Positions 8,772 through 16,874 of a stretch of DNA of 64,000 bases are shown here, in pieces. Within the stretch, counting starts at the first letter, position 1, and each line of letters begins with the position of its first letter. The notes under the pieces are model-generated. The model did not search any database, was not told the DNA's origin, and saw nothing but the letters and a program-made list of their open reading frames with translations. The position numbers and the translations under genes are program-made. This DNA is from Actinomycetaceae bacterium zg-1166 (GTDB lineage: Bacteria > Actinomycetota > Actinomycetes > Actinomycetales > Actinomycetaceae): contig CP064953.1 in NCBI GenBank assembly GCA_015679245.1, forward strand, positions 620,001-684,000. Direction: 5' to 3'.

Positions 8772-9569
8772 TCACTTATCCAAGGAGTTATATATGTCCA
8801 TGGCTTCGGCTGCACTGGCATTCTTGTGGACGAGGGCACCTAGGGCAGCCACCATGGCGAGAGGCTGAGGATCCTGCGTAATATTTCGACCCACTGCCAC
8901 GCCGCTGGCACCGCAAGAGATCACGTGTTCGACGAAGGAAAAGTAGCTTGCATGGCTGGACTTCGGGCCTCCGAGTGCGAGAACAGGAATCGTGCAGGCT
9001 TCCACGATGAGGCGATCCTCTTCGGTTCCAGAGAAGCGTGTTTTGATGATATCGGCACCGATTTCTTCGGCTAGTCGTGCGGCGGTGGCAATCTTTCGTG
9101 GGTTATTTGCGTCCTCGCAGGTCACAGGGTAGCCATAGGGGAGGGATTCGCACATGAAGGGCATATTCCACTTGTCACCTTCACGGGCGAGGAGACTGGC
9201 GAAATCGTGGGTGGCACGTTCATTATGCGCACCGGGAAAAGTCATTATCACCACACCGTCGGCACCCACCCTCAGAGCATCCTCAATTCTGGCGATAGGC
9301 ATATTGTCTGGGACGCTGGAATCGAAGATCCCTGTGGAGAGATCCACGCGGAGAGTGAGGCCAACTCCATTGAAGTAGGATGCGAAATTTTTCGCCTGGC
9401 CATAGGTGACGAGGACGTTGTCGAGGCCGTGCTCGACCATCTCGGGCACGCGACGAGCGGCAGTATCTACACCGGCGGTGTTCTCTGAGAAACCGAAGCC
9501 GTCGAGAGCGAGGGAAACGGAGCGTCCGTCTGGAGCGAAAATGTTGTTAAGGCGGCGAGTTTTTGACAT
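8772..9569 (-). CDS. Class I aldolase of the DhnA/LsrF family
   Basis: A 265-residue TIM-barrel aldolase of the DeoC/LacD-FbaB superfamily. The Schiff-base lysine is K176 in GADIIKTRFSG, the position used by LsrF and DhnA-type class I aldolases, and the phosphate-binding end is ALGGPKSS plus GVAVGRNI. It should cleave or form a phosphorylated sugar, with dihydroxyacetone phosphate the likeliest product. First gene of the leftward cassette aldolase - GlpP - kinase - hydroxyacid dehydrogenase - SDR. AGGAG lies eight bases before the ATG. Expression is probably controlled by the leader terminator upstream. Substrate specificity is unknown. Confidence 0.82.
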   Translation of the reverse strand: MSKTRRLNNIFAPDGRSVSLALDGFGFSENTAGVDTAARRVPEMVEHGLDNVLVTYGQAKNFASYFNGVGLTLRVDLSTGIFDSSVPDNMPIARIEDALRVGADGVVIMTFPGAHNERATHDFASLLAREGDKWNMPFMCESLPYGYPVTCEDANNPRKIATAARLAEEIGADIIKTRFSGTEEDRLIVEACTIPVLALGGPKSSHASYFSFVEHVISCGASGVAVGRNITQDPQPLAMVAALGALVHKNASAAEAMDIYNSLDK

Positions 9570-9660
9570 GTCATTCTCCTGTGAATGGGATATGAGAGCA
9601 GCTCCTCAGCTTGCGAATTGAGGAATGTAGAGGGCGGCTTCACTCCGATGGAAGCTAAAG

Positions 9661-9687
9661 TTCTCCAGAGTGTGAGAGGCTGGAGAA
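9661..9687 (-). promoter_or_regulatory. Second leader hairpin of the carbohydrate operon
   Basis: TTCTCCAG and CTGGAGAA (8 bp, perfect) enclose an 11-base loop in the transcribed leader, about 90 bases before the aldolase ATG. No T run follows. It may be an RNA structure connected with antitermination or mRNA stability; role inferred only from position. Confidence 0.4.
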
Positions 9688-9736
9688 AAAGGGGTGTATT
9701 CCTCCTTATGTTCCTCGTAGGCGAGCATGTGAGGTG

Positions 9737-9771
9737 AAGAAAAGGCCTCATAACGGAGATGTTATGAAGCC
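9737..9771 (-). terminator. Leader terminator (attenuator) of the GlpP-linked operon
   Basis: Read leftward the RNA forms GGCUUCAUAAC / GUUAUGAGGCC, an 11-bp stem with one G-U pair and loop AUCUCC, directly followed by UUUUCUUC. On the opposite strand the G-U pair becomes C-A, so the structure is better on the leftward transcript. No gene upstream on this strand needs a terminator; the next gene, recA, is divergent. It therefore fits an attenuator read through when the operon's GlpP-type protein is active. Confidence 0.7.
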
Positions 9772-9805
9772 TCGATTCAGCGCTGAGTGATTTTGTTGTA
9801 CCTCC

Positions 9806-9834
9806 ACACTATCGTGATGTGATCTAGTGCGCAA
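9806..9834 (-). promoter_or_regulatory. Predicted promoter of the carbohydrate operon
   Basis: On the leftward strand TTGCGC (9834-9829) and TAGTGT (9811-9806) are 17 bases apart. Transcription would start near 9799, about 28 bases before the leader terminator. The intervening RNA contains the palindrome UCAGCGCUGA. The match to consensus is modest. Confidence 0.42.
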
Positions 9835-9988
9835 ACGTATGTGGTGTTCTAGTGCAAGTAGTGTGTAGTGAGGGAGAAGTGGCAGCTCAGTGACACTGCC
9901 TCGCATCACTCTTCCTAGGTATTTGTATTTGTGTTTGTGTTTCTCTAGCCTTCCTCACCTCCCTGATGTCCGGCGCGTTCCATTCGCA

Positions 9989-10004
9989 TCGAACGCATGT
10001 TCGA
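9989..10004 (+). promoter_or_regulatory. SOS box (LexA operator) of recA
   Basis: TCGAACGCATGTTCGA is a perfect 16-bp match to the actinobacterial LexA site (TCGAAC-N4-GTTCGA). It lies 178 bases before the recA ATG and predicts LexA repression of the recA-recX genes. Confidence 0.9.
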
Positions 10005-10181
10005 TGTAAAGTTTCCACAGGTTCGATGCGTGCGTGCTTGTCCACAAGCGTGGATTGGTGCCAGCAGAATGCAAAAGGTCGTGCATAGAGTGAACCTCGG
10101 ATACCACTCGGAGAGGGTGGAACCGGAATGACCTGATCTGTCCACACTGCGGAAGCGGTATCGAGATAAAGGAATGATGAG

Positions 10182-11264
10182 ATGGCTGGAAAGAAAGATG
10201 CCCCAGCTCCCGTGGAGCGTGCCGCTGATCGTGCTGCCGCACTCGAAGCAGCAATTGCCCATATCGATAAGAGTTTTGGCAAGGGCTCAGTGATGAAACT
10301 TGGAGATAAGCCTTCGCTCTCTGTGGACGTCATTCCCACAGGCTCGATTGCCTTAGATGTTGCTCTTGGCATTGGAGGTCTTCCACGCGGGCGCGTTGTT
10401 GAAATCTATGGCCCAGAGTCTTCGGGAAAAACAACAGTGGCTCTTCACGCCGTTGCCTGTGCGCAAAAGGCGGGGGGAATTGCTGCATTTATCGATGCTG
10501 AGCACGCCCTTGACCCCGAATATGCGAAGAATCTGGGTGTGGACACGGATCAACTTATCGTCTCCCAACCTGATACAGGCGAGCAGGCTCTCGAAATTGC
10601 CGACATGCTTGTACGCTCAGGTGCCCTGGATATTATTGTCATCGATTCGGTGGCAGCTCTCGTTCCTAAAGCAGAGATCAGCGGCGAGATGGGTGACTCA
10701 CATGTGGGTCTTCAAGCTCGCCTTATGAGCCAGGCTTTGCGCAAAATTACGGGGGCTCTTTCAGCTTCGGGCACCACGGCAATCTTCATTAACCAGCTGC
10801 GTGAGAAGATCGGTGTCATGTTCGGCAATCCGGAAACAACGACGGGCGGTAAGGCTCTCAAGTTCTATGCCTCAGTGCGTCTGGATGTGCGCCGCCAGGA
10901 AACCATCAAAGACGGCACAAATATTATCGGTAACCACACAAAGGTTAAGGTCGTTAAGAACAAAATGGCTCCGCCCTTCAAACAGGCCGAATTCGACATT
11001 CTCTACGGCAAAGGTATCTCGCGTGAAGCTGGTCTTGTGGATATGGGTGTGGAGACTGGCGTAGTGAAAAAATCAGGTGCGTGGTACACCTACGAGGCTG
11101 ACCAGCTAGGCCAGGGGAAGGATAAAGCGCGTCAATTCCTCGTCGACAACCCAGAAATGGCCGATGAAATTGAACACAAGATTCTTCTCAAGCTCGGCGT
11201 ACGCAAAGAGGAAGATACGAGGGCTGACACTGAAGTTGAAGGTTCTAGCCCTGCAGACATCTAA
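10182..11264 (+). CDS. recA: Recombinase RecA
   Basis: RecA binds single-stranded DNA as an ATP-dependent filament, drives homologous pairing and strand exchange, and activates LexA self-cleavage. The 360-residue protein has Walker A GPESSGKT at 77-84, Walker B in [14 protein letters not shown], the L2-like segment [21 protein letters not shown] (positions near 205-225), and an acidic C-terminal tail. Length is normal and no intein is present. AAGGA precedes the ATG. An ideal SOS box lies upstream, and recX follows after 11 bases, so the pair should be damage-inducible. Confidence 0.98.
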   Translation: MAGKKDAPAPVERAADRAAALEAAIAHIDKSFGKGSVMKLGDKPSLSVDVIPTGSIALDVALGIGGLPRGRVVEIYGPESSGKTTVALHAVACAQKAGGIAAFIDAEHALDPEYAKNLGVDTDQLIVSQPDTGEQALEIADMLVRSGALDIIVIDSVAALVPKAEISGEMGDSHVGLQARLMSQALRKITGALSASGTTAIFINQLREKIGVMFGNPETTTGGKALKFYASVRLDVRRQETIKDGTNIIGNHTKVKVVKNKMAPPFKQAEFDILYGKGISREAGLVDMGVETGVVKKSGAWYTYEADQLGQGKDKARQFLVDNPEMADEIEHKILLKLGVRKEEDTRADTEVEGSSPADI

Positions 11265-11275
11265 AGGAGAGTCAG

Positions 11276-11908
11276 ATGTGGGAAGAGGGTGAGGAAGCGC
11301 CGGCCACTGAGGCTTACAGATCTCGTTACCAGAACCGTCGGAGGAGAAATCCTCCGCGTGATTTCTCCTCACTCACGATCGAGGAACATCGCAAACGCGC
11401 CCACGATATCGTCATGCGCCAACTTGCGATGGCGGATCGTTCACGTGAACAGGTGCAGACAGCTCTTGCCCAGCGTGAGGTTCCTAACGATATCGCACAG
11501 GAGACGCTCGATCGTTTCGAGGAAGCAGGTCTTATTGACGACGAAGCTTTTGCCCGTGCTTTTACTCATTCCCGTCTGGAGTACAAGCGCACTTCGCGCC
11601 GGGCGATTGCGGTAGACCTCCAACGCAAGGGTGTCTCCCGCGCTCTGGCAGAGGAAGCAGTCAGTGAGATTAGCGAAGAGGAAGAACTGTCCAACGCTGT
11701 TGCTCTCGCACAGAAAAAACTCGCGCAGGCATCTGGCAATCCTGCCACGTTGCGTCAGCGAACCTATGCGATGCTCGCCCGGCGTGGCTTCTCGCCTTCA
11801 ATCTGCGCGATGGCACTGGCGAAGGCACGCGAGAATCTCACACGTGACGAGGAATACGAGGCAGGCTCGGGATACTCACCCTGGGCTAGACTTAGCGACG
11901 ATGTCTGA
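11276..11908 (+). CDS. recX: Regulatory protein RecX
   Basis: RecX binds and modulates RecA filaments. The 210-residue protein has the family's three repeated three-helix units after a basic N-terminus; recognisable pieces are [35 protein letters not shown] and [20 protein letters not shown]. The ATG is 11 bases past the recA stop behind AAAGGAGAG. Its end overlaps the miaB start by eight bases, so recA, recX, miaB and probably miaA form one transcript. Confidence 0.93.
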   Translation: MWEEGEEAPATEAYRSRYQNRRRRNPPRDFSSLTIEEHRKRAHDIVMRQLAMADRSREQVQTALAQREVPNDIAQETLDRFEEAGLIDDEAFARAFTHSRLEYKRTSRRAIAVDLQRKGVSRALAEEAVSEISEEEELSNAVALAQKKLAQASGNPATLRQRTYAMLARRGFSPSICAMALAKARENLTRDEEYEAGSGYSPWARLSDDV

Positions 11909-13427
11909 ACTACCGCGTACCTATGCCATCCGCACTCTCGGATGCCAGATGAATGTCCACGATTCTGAACGCCTTGCAGGTTTGCTTGAAGCTGCTGGTT
12001 ACGTCCCTGTGGCGCAGGTTCCCCAGAAGGCTGCTCGCGCCACGGAAGCAGGCGATGAAGGTGCCGATGTTGTTATCCTCAACACGTGCTCTGTGAGGGA
12101 GAACGCAGCGAATCGCCTCTTCGGCAATCTCGGCCAACTCGCTTCAGTCAAACGCGAGCGCCCTGGAATGCAGATAGCGGTGGGGGGATGTCTCGCCCAG
12201 CAAATGCGCCAAGGGATTATCGACAAAGCACCGTGGGTTGATGCGGTTCTCGGTACACATAACCTCGATGTTCTTCCTGCCCTTCTTGAACGCGCACGCC
12301 ACAATAATGAAGCTGCTGTGGAGATCGAAGAATCCCTTAAAGTATTCCCCTCCACGCTTCCCACACGTCGTGAGTCGGCATACGCCGCGTGGGTGTCGAT
12401 TTCGGTGGGGTGCAATAACACGTGTACCTTCTGCATCGTTCCTCACCTTCGAGGTAAGGAACGGGATCGTCGCCCTGGAGATATCCTCTCTGAAATCAAC
12501 GCCGTGGTGAGCGAAGGCGCTATCGAGGTGACACTCCTTGGACAAAACGTAAATTCCTACGGCGTGGGCTTTGGAGATCGACAGGCTTTCGCTAAGCTCT
12601 TACGGGCGTGTGGAGAGGTGCCTGGCCTGGAACGGGTGCGCTTCACCTCACCTCATCCAGCCGCTTTTTCCGATGATGTCATCGCTGCCATGGCGCAAAC
12701 ACCCAACGTCATGCCTTCCCTTCACATGCCGTTGCAGTCCGGCTCAGATCGGATCCTTCGCGCTATGCGCCGCTCCTATCGCTCCGAGCGTTTCCTTGGA
12801 ATCCTTGAACGTGTGCGTGAGGCTATGCCGAATGCAGCGATCACAACGGATATTATCGTGGGTTTCCCAGGAGAAACAGAAGATGATTTCCAGGACACAC
12901 TCGATGTAGTAGAGCAATCGCGCTTTTCCTCAGCTTTCACTTTCATCTATTCGCCGCGTCCAGGTACTCCAGCAGCAGATATGGAGGATCAGGTTCCCCA
13001 GGATGTGATTTCACAGCGCTACCATCGTCTCATTGAGCTGCAGGAGCGTATTTCGTTCGAGGAGAATCAGAAGCTCGAAGGCACCCAGGTGCAGGTACTC
13101 GTCTCTGAGGGGGAAGGACGAAAGGATGAGGAGACATCGCGTGTAAGCGGTCGGGCAGAAGATAACCGCCTCGTACATGTGGCTCTTCCCGAAGACCTCA
13201 CTTCGCGCCCACGTCCAGGGGATATGATTCGCGCTATTGTCACGCACGCAGCTCCTCACCATCTCGTTGCAGACTCTGCTCTTGAAGATGATCTTTTTGA
13301 AGTTCGTCCTACTCGTGCTGGAGACGCGTGGGAAGCACGCAAGCGTCGCACTGAAGAACTGACAGCTGAAGCTGAAGGCCGTGCCCCGATTTCTCTGGGG
13401 ATTCCAACGATTCGCCTGCGTTCATAG
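11901..13427 (+). CDS. miaB: tRNA-2-methylthio-N6-dimethylallyladenosine synthase MiaB
   Basis: MiaB is a radical-SAM methylthiotransferase that adds a methylthio group to i6A37 of tRNAs. In this 508-residue protein the N-terminal domain holds Cys15, Cys63 and Cys97 for the auxiliary cluster; the radical-SAM triad is Cys171, Cys175 and Cys178 (CNNTCTFC). A C-terminal TRAM-like domain precedes a tail of about 40 residues. The start at 11901 gives the canonical RTLGCQMN N-terminus and overlaps recX, implying coupling. The next gene, miaA, makes the i6A substrate, so two consecutive steps of A37 modification are encoded together. Confidence 0.96.
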   Translation: MSELPRTYAIRTLGCQMNVHDSERLAGLLEAAGYVPVAQVPQKAARATEAGDEGADVVILNTCSVRENAANRLFGNLGQLASVKRERPGMQIAVGGCLAQQMRQGIIDKAPWVDAVLGTHNLDVLPALLERARHNNEAAVEIEESLKVFPSTLPTRRESAYAAWVSISVGCNNTCTFCIVPHLRGKERDRRPGDILSEINAVVSEGAIEVTLLGQNVNSYGVGFGDRQAFAKLLRACGEVPGLERVRFTSPHPAAFSDDVIAAMAQTPNVMPSLHMPLQSGSDRILRAMRRSYRSERFLGILERVREAMPNAAITTDIIVGFPGETEDDFQDTLDVVEQSRFSSAFTFIYSPRPGTPAADMEDQVPQDVISQRYHRLIELQERISFEENQKLEGTQVQVLVSEGEGRKDEETSRVSGRAEDNRLVHVALPEDLTSRPRPGDMIRAIVTHAAPHHLVADSALEDDLFEVRPTRAGDAWEARKRRTEELTAEAEGRAPISLGIPTIRLRS

Positions 13428-13431
13428 CGCC

Positions 13432-14361
13432 GTGATTATCTCGATCGTTGGGCCCACTGCCAGCGGAAAAACGGCCCTCTCCCTTGAGGTAGCGAGAGCC
13501 CTTGGAGGGCCGTCGTGTGTGGAGATTATCTCTGCTGACGCCATGCAACTTTATCGCGGTATGGACATCGGGACGGCAAAAATTACTCCTGACGAGCGCG
13601 CCGGGATCATCCACCACCAGCTCGATGTTCTTGAGATAGAGGAGAAAGCGAGCGTGGCTGCCTACCAGCGCTATGCTCGCAGCGATCTTGAGGGGATTGC
13701 CTCGCGCAACCGCCACGTAATTGTGGTGGGTGGGTCGGGACTCTATGTTTCTGGACTTCTTGACGAACTCGATTTCCCTGGACATAGCGACGAGATTCGC
13801 TCCGCACTCCAGAGTCAGGCTGAAACTGAGGGGCTGGGAAGCCTGCGGGAAGAACTGCGAGAACAGGATCCAGAAACTTACGCAACGATTGACCTGAACA
13901 ATCCGCGCCGCCTTATCCGTGCCCTCGAAGTGATTCGGCTGACAGGAAGCCCCTACACTCCGCGTTTTCCACGCCACACTAGCCATTATTCTGGTGTGTT
14001 TTCCTTCGCAGCCTCACGCGAGAGAGAAGATCTTGAGGAGGCAATTTTTCTCCGCACTCACGAAATGTTCGCACAGGGGCTTCTCGAAGAGACGCGCGAA
14101 CTTCTTCACAGAGGGCTGCGTGAGGCTCCCACAGCGAGCCGTGCGACGGGTTACCGGGAGTCTATCGCTGTGCTTGATGGGACGATGAGTAAGGAAGAGG
14201 CAATCTCGGCAATTAGCTTAGCCACACGGCGTTTAGCTAAGAAACAGCGGACGTGGTTCCGTGCCGACCCTCGCCTGCACTGGATTAATCTTTCGACGAT
14301 GCGCGTAGAGGAAGCAGGAAGGGAGATCCTCCGGCACATTGAAACAGCTTCGGGTGAGTGA
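13432..14361 (+). CDS. miaA: tRNA dimethylallyltransferase MiaA
   Basis: MiaA transfers the dimethylallyl group of DMAPP to N6 of A37 in tRNAs reading U-initial codons, producing the substrate of MiaB. The 309-residue protein starts with IISIVGPTASGKTALS, Walker A at 7-14, and contains the ISADAMQLYRGMDIGTAK segment, the HHQLDVL motif and the RRLAKKQRTWFR C-terminal region. The GTG at 13432, four bases after the miaB stop, gives the usual N-terminus; no strong ribosome site is visible, so coupling to miaB is likely. An in-frame GTG at 13381 would overlap miaB. Confidence 0.95.
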   Translation: MIISIVGPTASGKTALSLEVARALGGPSCVEIISADAMQLYRGMDIGTAKITPDERAGIIHHQLDVLEIEEKASVAAYQRYARSDLEGIASRNRHVIVVGGSGLYVSGLLDELDFPGHSDEIRSALQSQAETEGLGSLREELREQDPETYATIDLNNPRRLIRALEVIRLTGSPYTPRFPRHTSHYSGVFSFAASREREDLEEAIFLRTHEMFAQGLLEETRELLHRGLREAPTASRATGYRESIAVLDGTMSKEEAISAISLATRRLAKKQRTWFRADPRLHWINLSTMRVEEAGREILRHIETASGE

Positions 14362-14365
14362 AACT

Positions 14366-14404
14366 GCACAAGGTGTGGGTGGATACTAGAAACCACAGTT
14401 GTGC
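14366..14404. terminator. Hairpin between convergent miaA and methyltransferase genes
   Basis: GCACAA (14366-14371) pairs with TTGTGC (14399-14404), and inside it TGTGG pairs with CCACA. It begins five bases after the miaA stop. There is no T run, so it is a plausible but weak bidirectional terminator. Confidence 0.4.
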
Positions 14405-14458
14405 GCTATCCCGCGAGGAGCGTCGGCACAAGCTCAAAACAAGCCTAAAAGACCTAGT

Positions 14459-15091
14459 TCAGGCATCCTCAGGAAGATGAGTAACCTCGAATACTCGGAA
14501 GCCCTTGGCTGAACCGAGCTTGTCACAGACCCACCCCTGGCTACGGAGCCACGATTGAAGCGAATCTGCCCCCAGATTCCTCTGGACAACAAGATAAGCC
14601 ACGCCTGTACGCGCAAGGCGAGAAAGCCACGTGGTGAGGAGTGCGTGAAGCTCGGCCTTCCCAATCCGCACGGGCGGGTTCGACCAGAGAAGGTCAATGG
14701 GTCGCTCACCGAGAGCTTCAAGAGCCTGCTCTGGGGAGAACACGTGGCCGGTAAGCCCCGCAGTACTGAGGTTCGCATGGGTGAGTTCGCGGGCACGCTC
14801 ATTGACATCGATTCCCCACACATCCACGCCAGGTGTTCTCGCACATACCTGCGCTAGAGCCAGAGTAATTGGCCCCCATCCACAACCCAGATCCACTGCG
14901 AGACTTCCAGGTTCAAGCACGGGTTCAGGCACACGCGCCAGCAAGACGGCTGTACCTTTATCTACGCGATCGTGGGAAAAAACTCCGTGTGCTGTCGTGA
15001 CGGAATAGTCGATACCACGCAACGTGACTTTGCGCGTTATACGCTCATCAGGCGAGGCGGGACTGGTAGAGAAATAGTGCTCGGTACTCAC
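14459..15091 (-). CDS. RsmC/RlmG-like class I SAM methyltransferase
   Basis: A 210-residue methyltransferase of the small-methyltransferase (MTS) family containing RsmC and RlmG. Motif I is VDLGCGWGPITLALA, the acidic motif II follows in VWGIDVNERA, and motif IV is LLWSNPPVRIGK, the NPP signature of N-methylating base enzymes. It also shows the family's YSVTTAHGVFSHDRVDKGTAVLL start. It probably methylates guanine in rRNA, but which base is not clear; bacterial RsmC is longer because it carries a second, inactive domain. GTG start behind GGTGGAA. It converges on miaA and diverges from hflX. Confidence 0.85.
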   Translation of the reverse strand: MSTEHYFSTSPASPDERITRKVTLRGIDYSVTTAHGVFSHDRVDKGTAVLLARVPEPVLEPGSLAVDLGCGWGPITLALAQVCARTPGVDVWGIDVNERARELTHANLSTAGLTGHVFSPEQALEALGERPIDLLWSNPPVRIGKAELHALLTTWLSRLARTGVAYLVVQRNLGADSLQSWLRSQGWVCDKLGSAKGFRVFEVTHLPEDA

Positions 15092-15360
15092 GTTTCCACC
15101 CTAGTGGTAAGAACAGCCCTTGCCTATTTCACCCCTGGCGAGAAATTCAACGTGCGTGGCCTTCGTCACAGGTCAAGGAGAAAATACTACATAGTAGGCG
15201 CGCGGGAAGGCATGAGGAATTCTGTCAGTACCATGTCAGTATCATGCGGTTCTAGGGGCTGAGTTGGTCGCCATTGTGCCCCAGGGATGTGAGACGATAG
15301 GAAGCCACATAACACGCGCTGTGCCGCGCCACGCGTATGTCAGCACAAGGGAAGGGTGCG

Positions 15361-16866
15361 ATGAAGGAGAACTGCGATACCACAAATAGCCAGGAGAACG
15401 CGCCCATCCCAACAGAAGAAAACTTCGATATCCATTCACGGGAAAGAACAGCACTTCAGAAAGATCCGGCCTATCGCGGGCAGTGGGCAGGAAATGAACT
15501 CGATCGCCAGGAACGTGCCTCTCTCCAGCGCGTTGCAGGTCTCCAGGCTGGTGAAGCTCGTGAAGAGGGTGTGGATATTGAATATCGTCAAGTGCGCCTC
15601 GAACGCGTTGTTCTTGTGGGGTTGTGGATGGAGGGCACCCTCAAGGACGCTGAAGATTCACTGCGCGAACTCGCTGCCTTAGCTGAGACGGCTGGTTCAC
15701 TCGTGCTTGATGGTGTGATCCAACGCCGTTCTCTTCCTGACCCTGCCACGTATCTTGGATCGGGGAAGGCTCGCGAACTGGCTGAGCTTGTAGCCACTGT
15801 GGAAGCCGATACGGTGATCGCTGATTCTGAACTGGCGCCCTCTCAACGGCGTACCCTTGAAGACATTGTGAAGGTGAAGGTCATCGACAGAACAGCCCTC
15901 ATCCTCGATATCTTTGCCCGCCACGCCAAATCGCGTGAAGGTAAGGCACAGGTGGAATTGGCTCAACTTGAATATCTCCTTCCGCGCCTGCGCGGCTGGG
16001 GCGAATCAATGTCGCGCCAGGCAGGTGGACGTGTGGCCGCAGGTGCTGGTATTGGCTCACGTGGCCCTGGCGAAACAAAGATCGAACTGGATCGTCGTCG
16101 TATCCGAACGAGGATGGCAAAACTGCGTCGCGATATTGCCCATATGGAACCGGCGCGCAAACAACAGCGCGCTGAACGTCAGCGGCACAGAATGCCTTCT
16201 GTGGTGATCGTTGGATATACGAACGCGGGTAAATCCTCGCTCTTGAACCGTCTCACAGGGGCAGGAGTCCTGGTGGAGAACGCACTTTTTGCCACTCTCG
16301 ATCCCACAGTTCGCCGTGCAGAGAGCCCAACTGGGCGCAATTACACTCTCGCGGACACAGTGGGTTTTGTGCGTAACCTTCCCACGCAGCTAGTGGAAGC
16401 CTTCCGTTCCACCCTTGAGGAAGTCTCAGGGGCTGATATCCTCCTCCACGTTGTCGATGCCTCCCACCACGATCCTGTGGGGCAAGTAGCGGCTGTACGG
16501 AGTGTCCTTGCCGATATTGACATTAAAGCGAGAGAGATCATTGTGCTGGCCAAGGCTGACCTCGCTGCCCCTCTCACCATCGCTGCTTTACGCTCGCACT
16601 TCTCTGGTGCCTGTGTCGTCTCGTGTCTCACGGGAGAAGGAATCGAAGATCTTCGTAAGACGATTGACGAGGCACTGCCACGCCCAGACGTAGAGATCGC
16701 CTCACTTGTGGGCTACGAGTACGGCTCTCTCCTTGCCAGAATCCACGACGAAGGGGAGCTTCTTGAGCCTCTTGAGTACCGCGAAGAAGGAATATGGGTA
16801 CACGCCCTCCTCCCACATGCGCTCGCCGCTGCCCTTGGGAAAACTCTCAGTGAAGGCCAACAGTGA
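15361..16866 (+). CDS. hflX: GTPase HflX
   Basis: HflX is a ribosome-associated GTPase that splits stalled 70S ribosomes under stress. The 501-residue protein has an N-terminal HflX domain with YLGSGKARELAEL, a glycine-rich linker (GESMSRQAGGRVAAGAGIGS region), then the G domain with G1 GYTNAGKSS, G3 DTVGF and G4 in LAKADLA. The ATG at 15361 has GGAAGGG upstream; an in-frame ATG 24 bases earlier has none. The miaA-miaB-hflX neighbourhood is common in actinobacteria. The DinG-like helicase follows eight bases later and is probably cotranscribed. Confidence 0.95.
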   Translation: MKENCDTTNSQENAPIPTEENFDIHSRERTALQKDPAYRGQWAGNELDRQERASLQRVAGLQAGEAREEGVDIEYRQVRLERVVLVGLWMEGTLKDAEDSLRELAALAETAGSLVLDGVIQRRSLPDPATYLGSGKARELAELVATVEADTVIADSELAPSQRRTLEDIVKVKVIDRTALILDIFARHAKSREGKAQVELAQLEYLLPRLRGWGESMSRQAGGRVAAGAGIGSRGPGETKIELDRRRIRTRMAKLRRDIAHMEPARKQQRAERQRHRMPSVVIVGYTNAGKSSLLNRLTGAGVLVENALFATLDPTVRRAESPTGRNYTLADTVGFVRNLPTQLVEAFRSTLEEVSGADILLHVVDASHHDPVGQVAAVRSVLADIDIKAREIIVLAKADLAAPLTIAALRSHFSGACVVSCLTGEGIEDLRKTIDEALPRPDVEIASLVGYEYGSLLARIHDEGELLEPLEYREEGIWVHALLPHALAAALGKTLSEGQQ

Positions 16867-16874
16867 GGTACGAG

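Noticed and set aside
13309-13986. Leftward open frame of 225 codons across miaB/miaA
   Set aside because: Antisense to two well-conserved genes; no recognisable protein.
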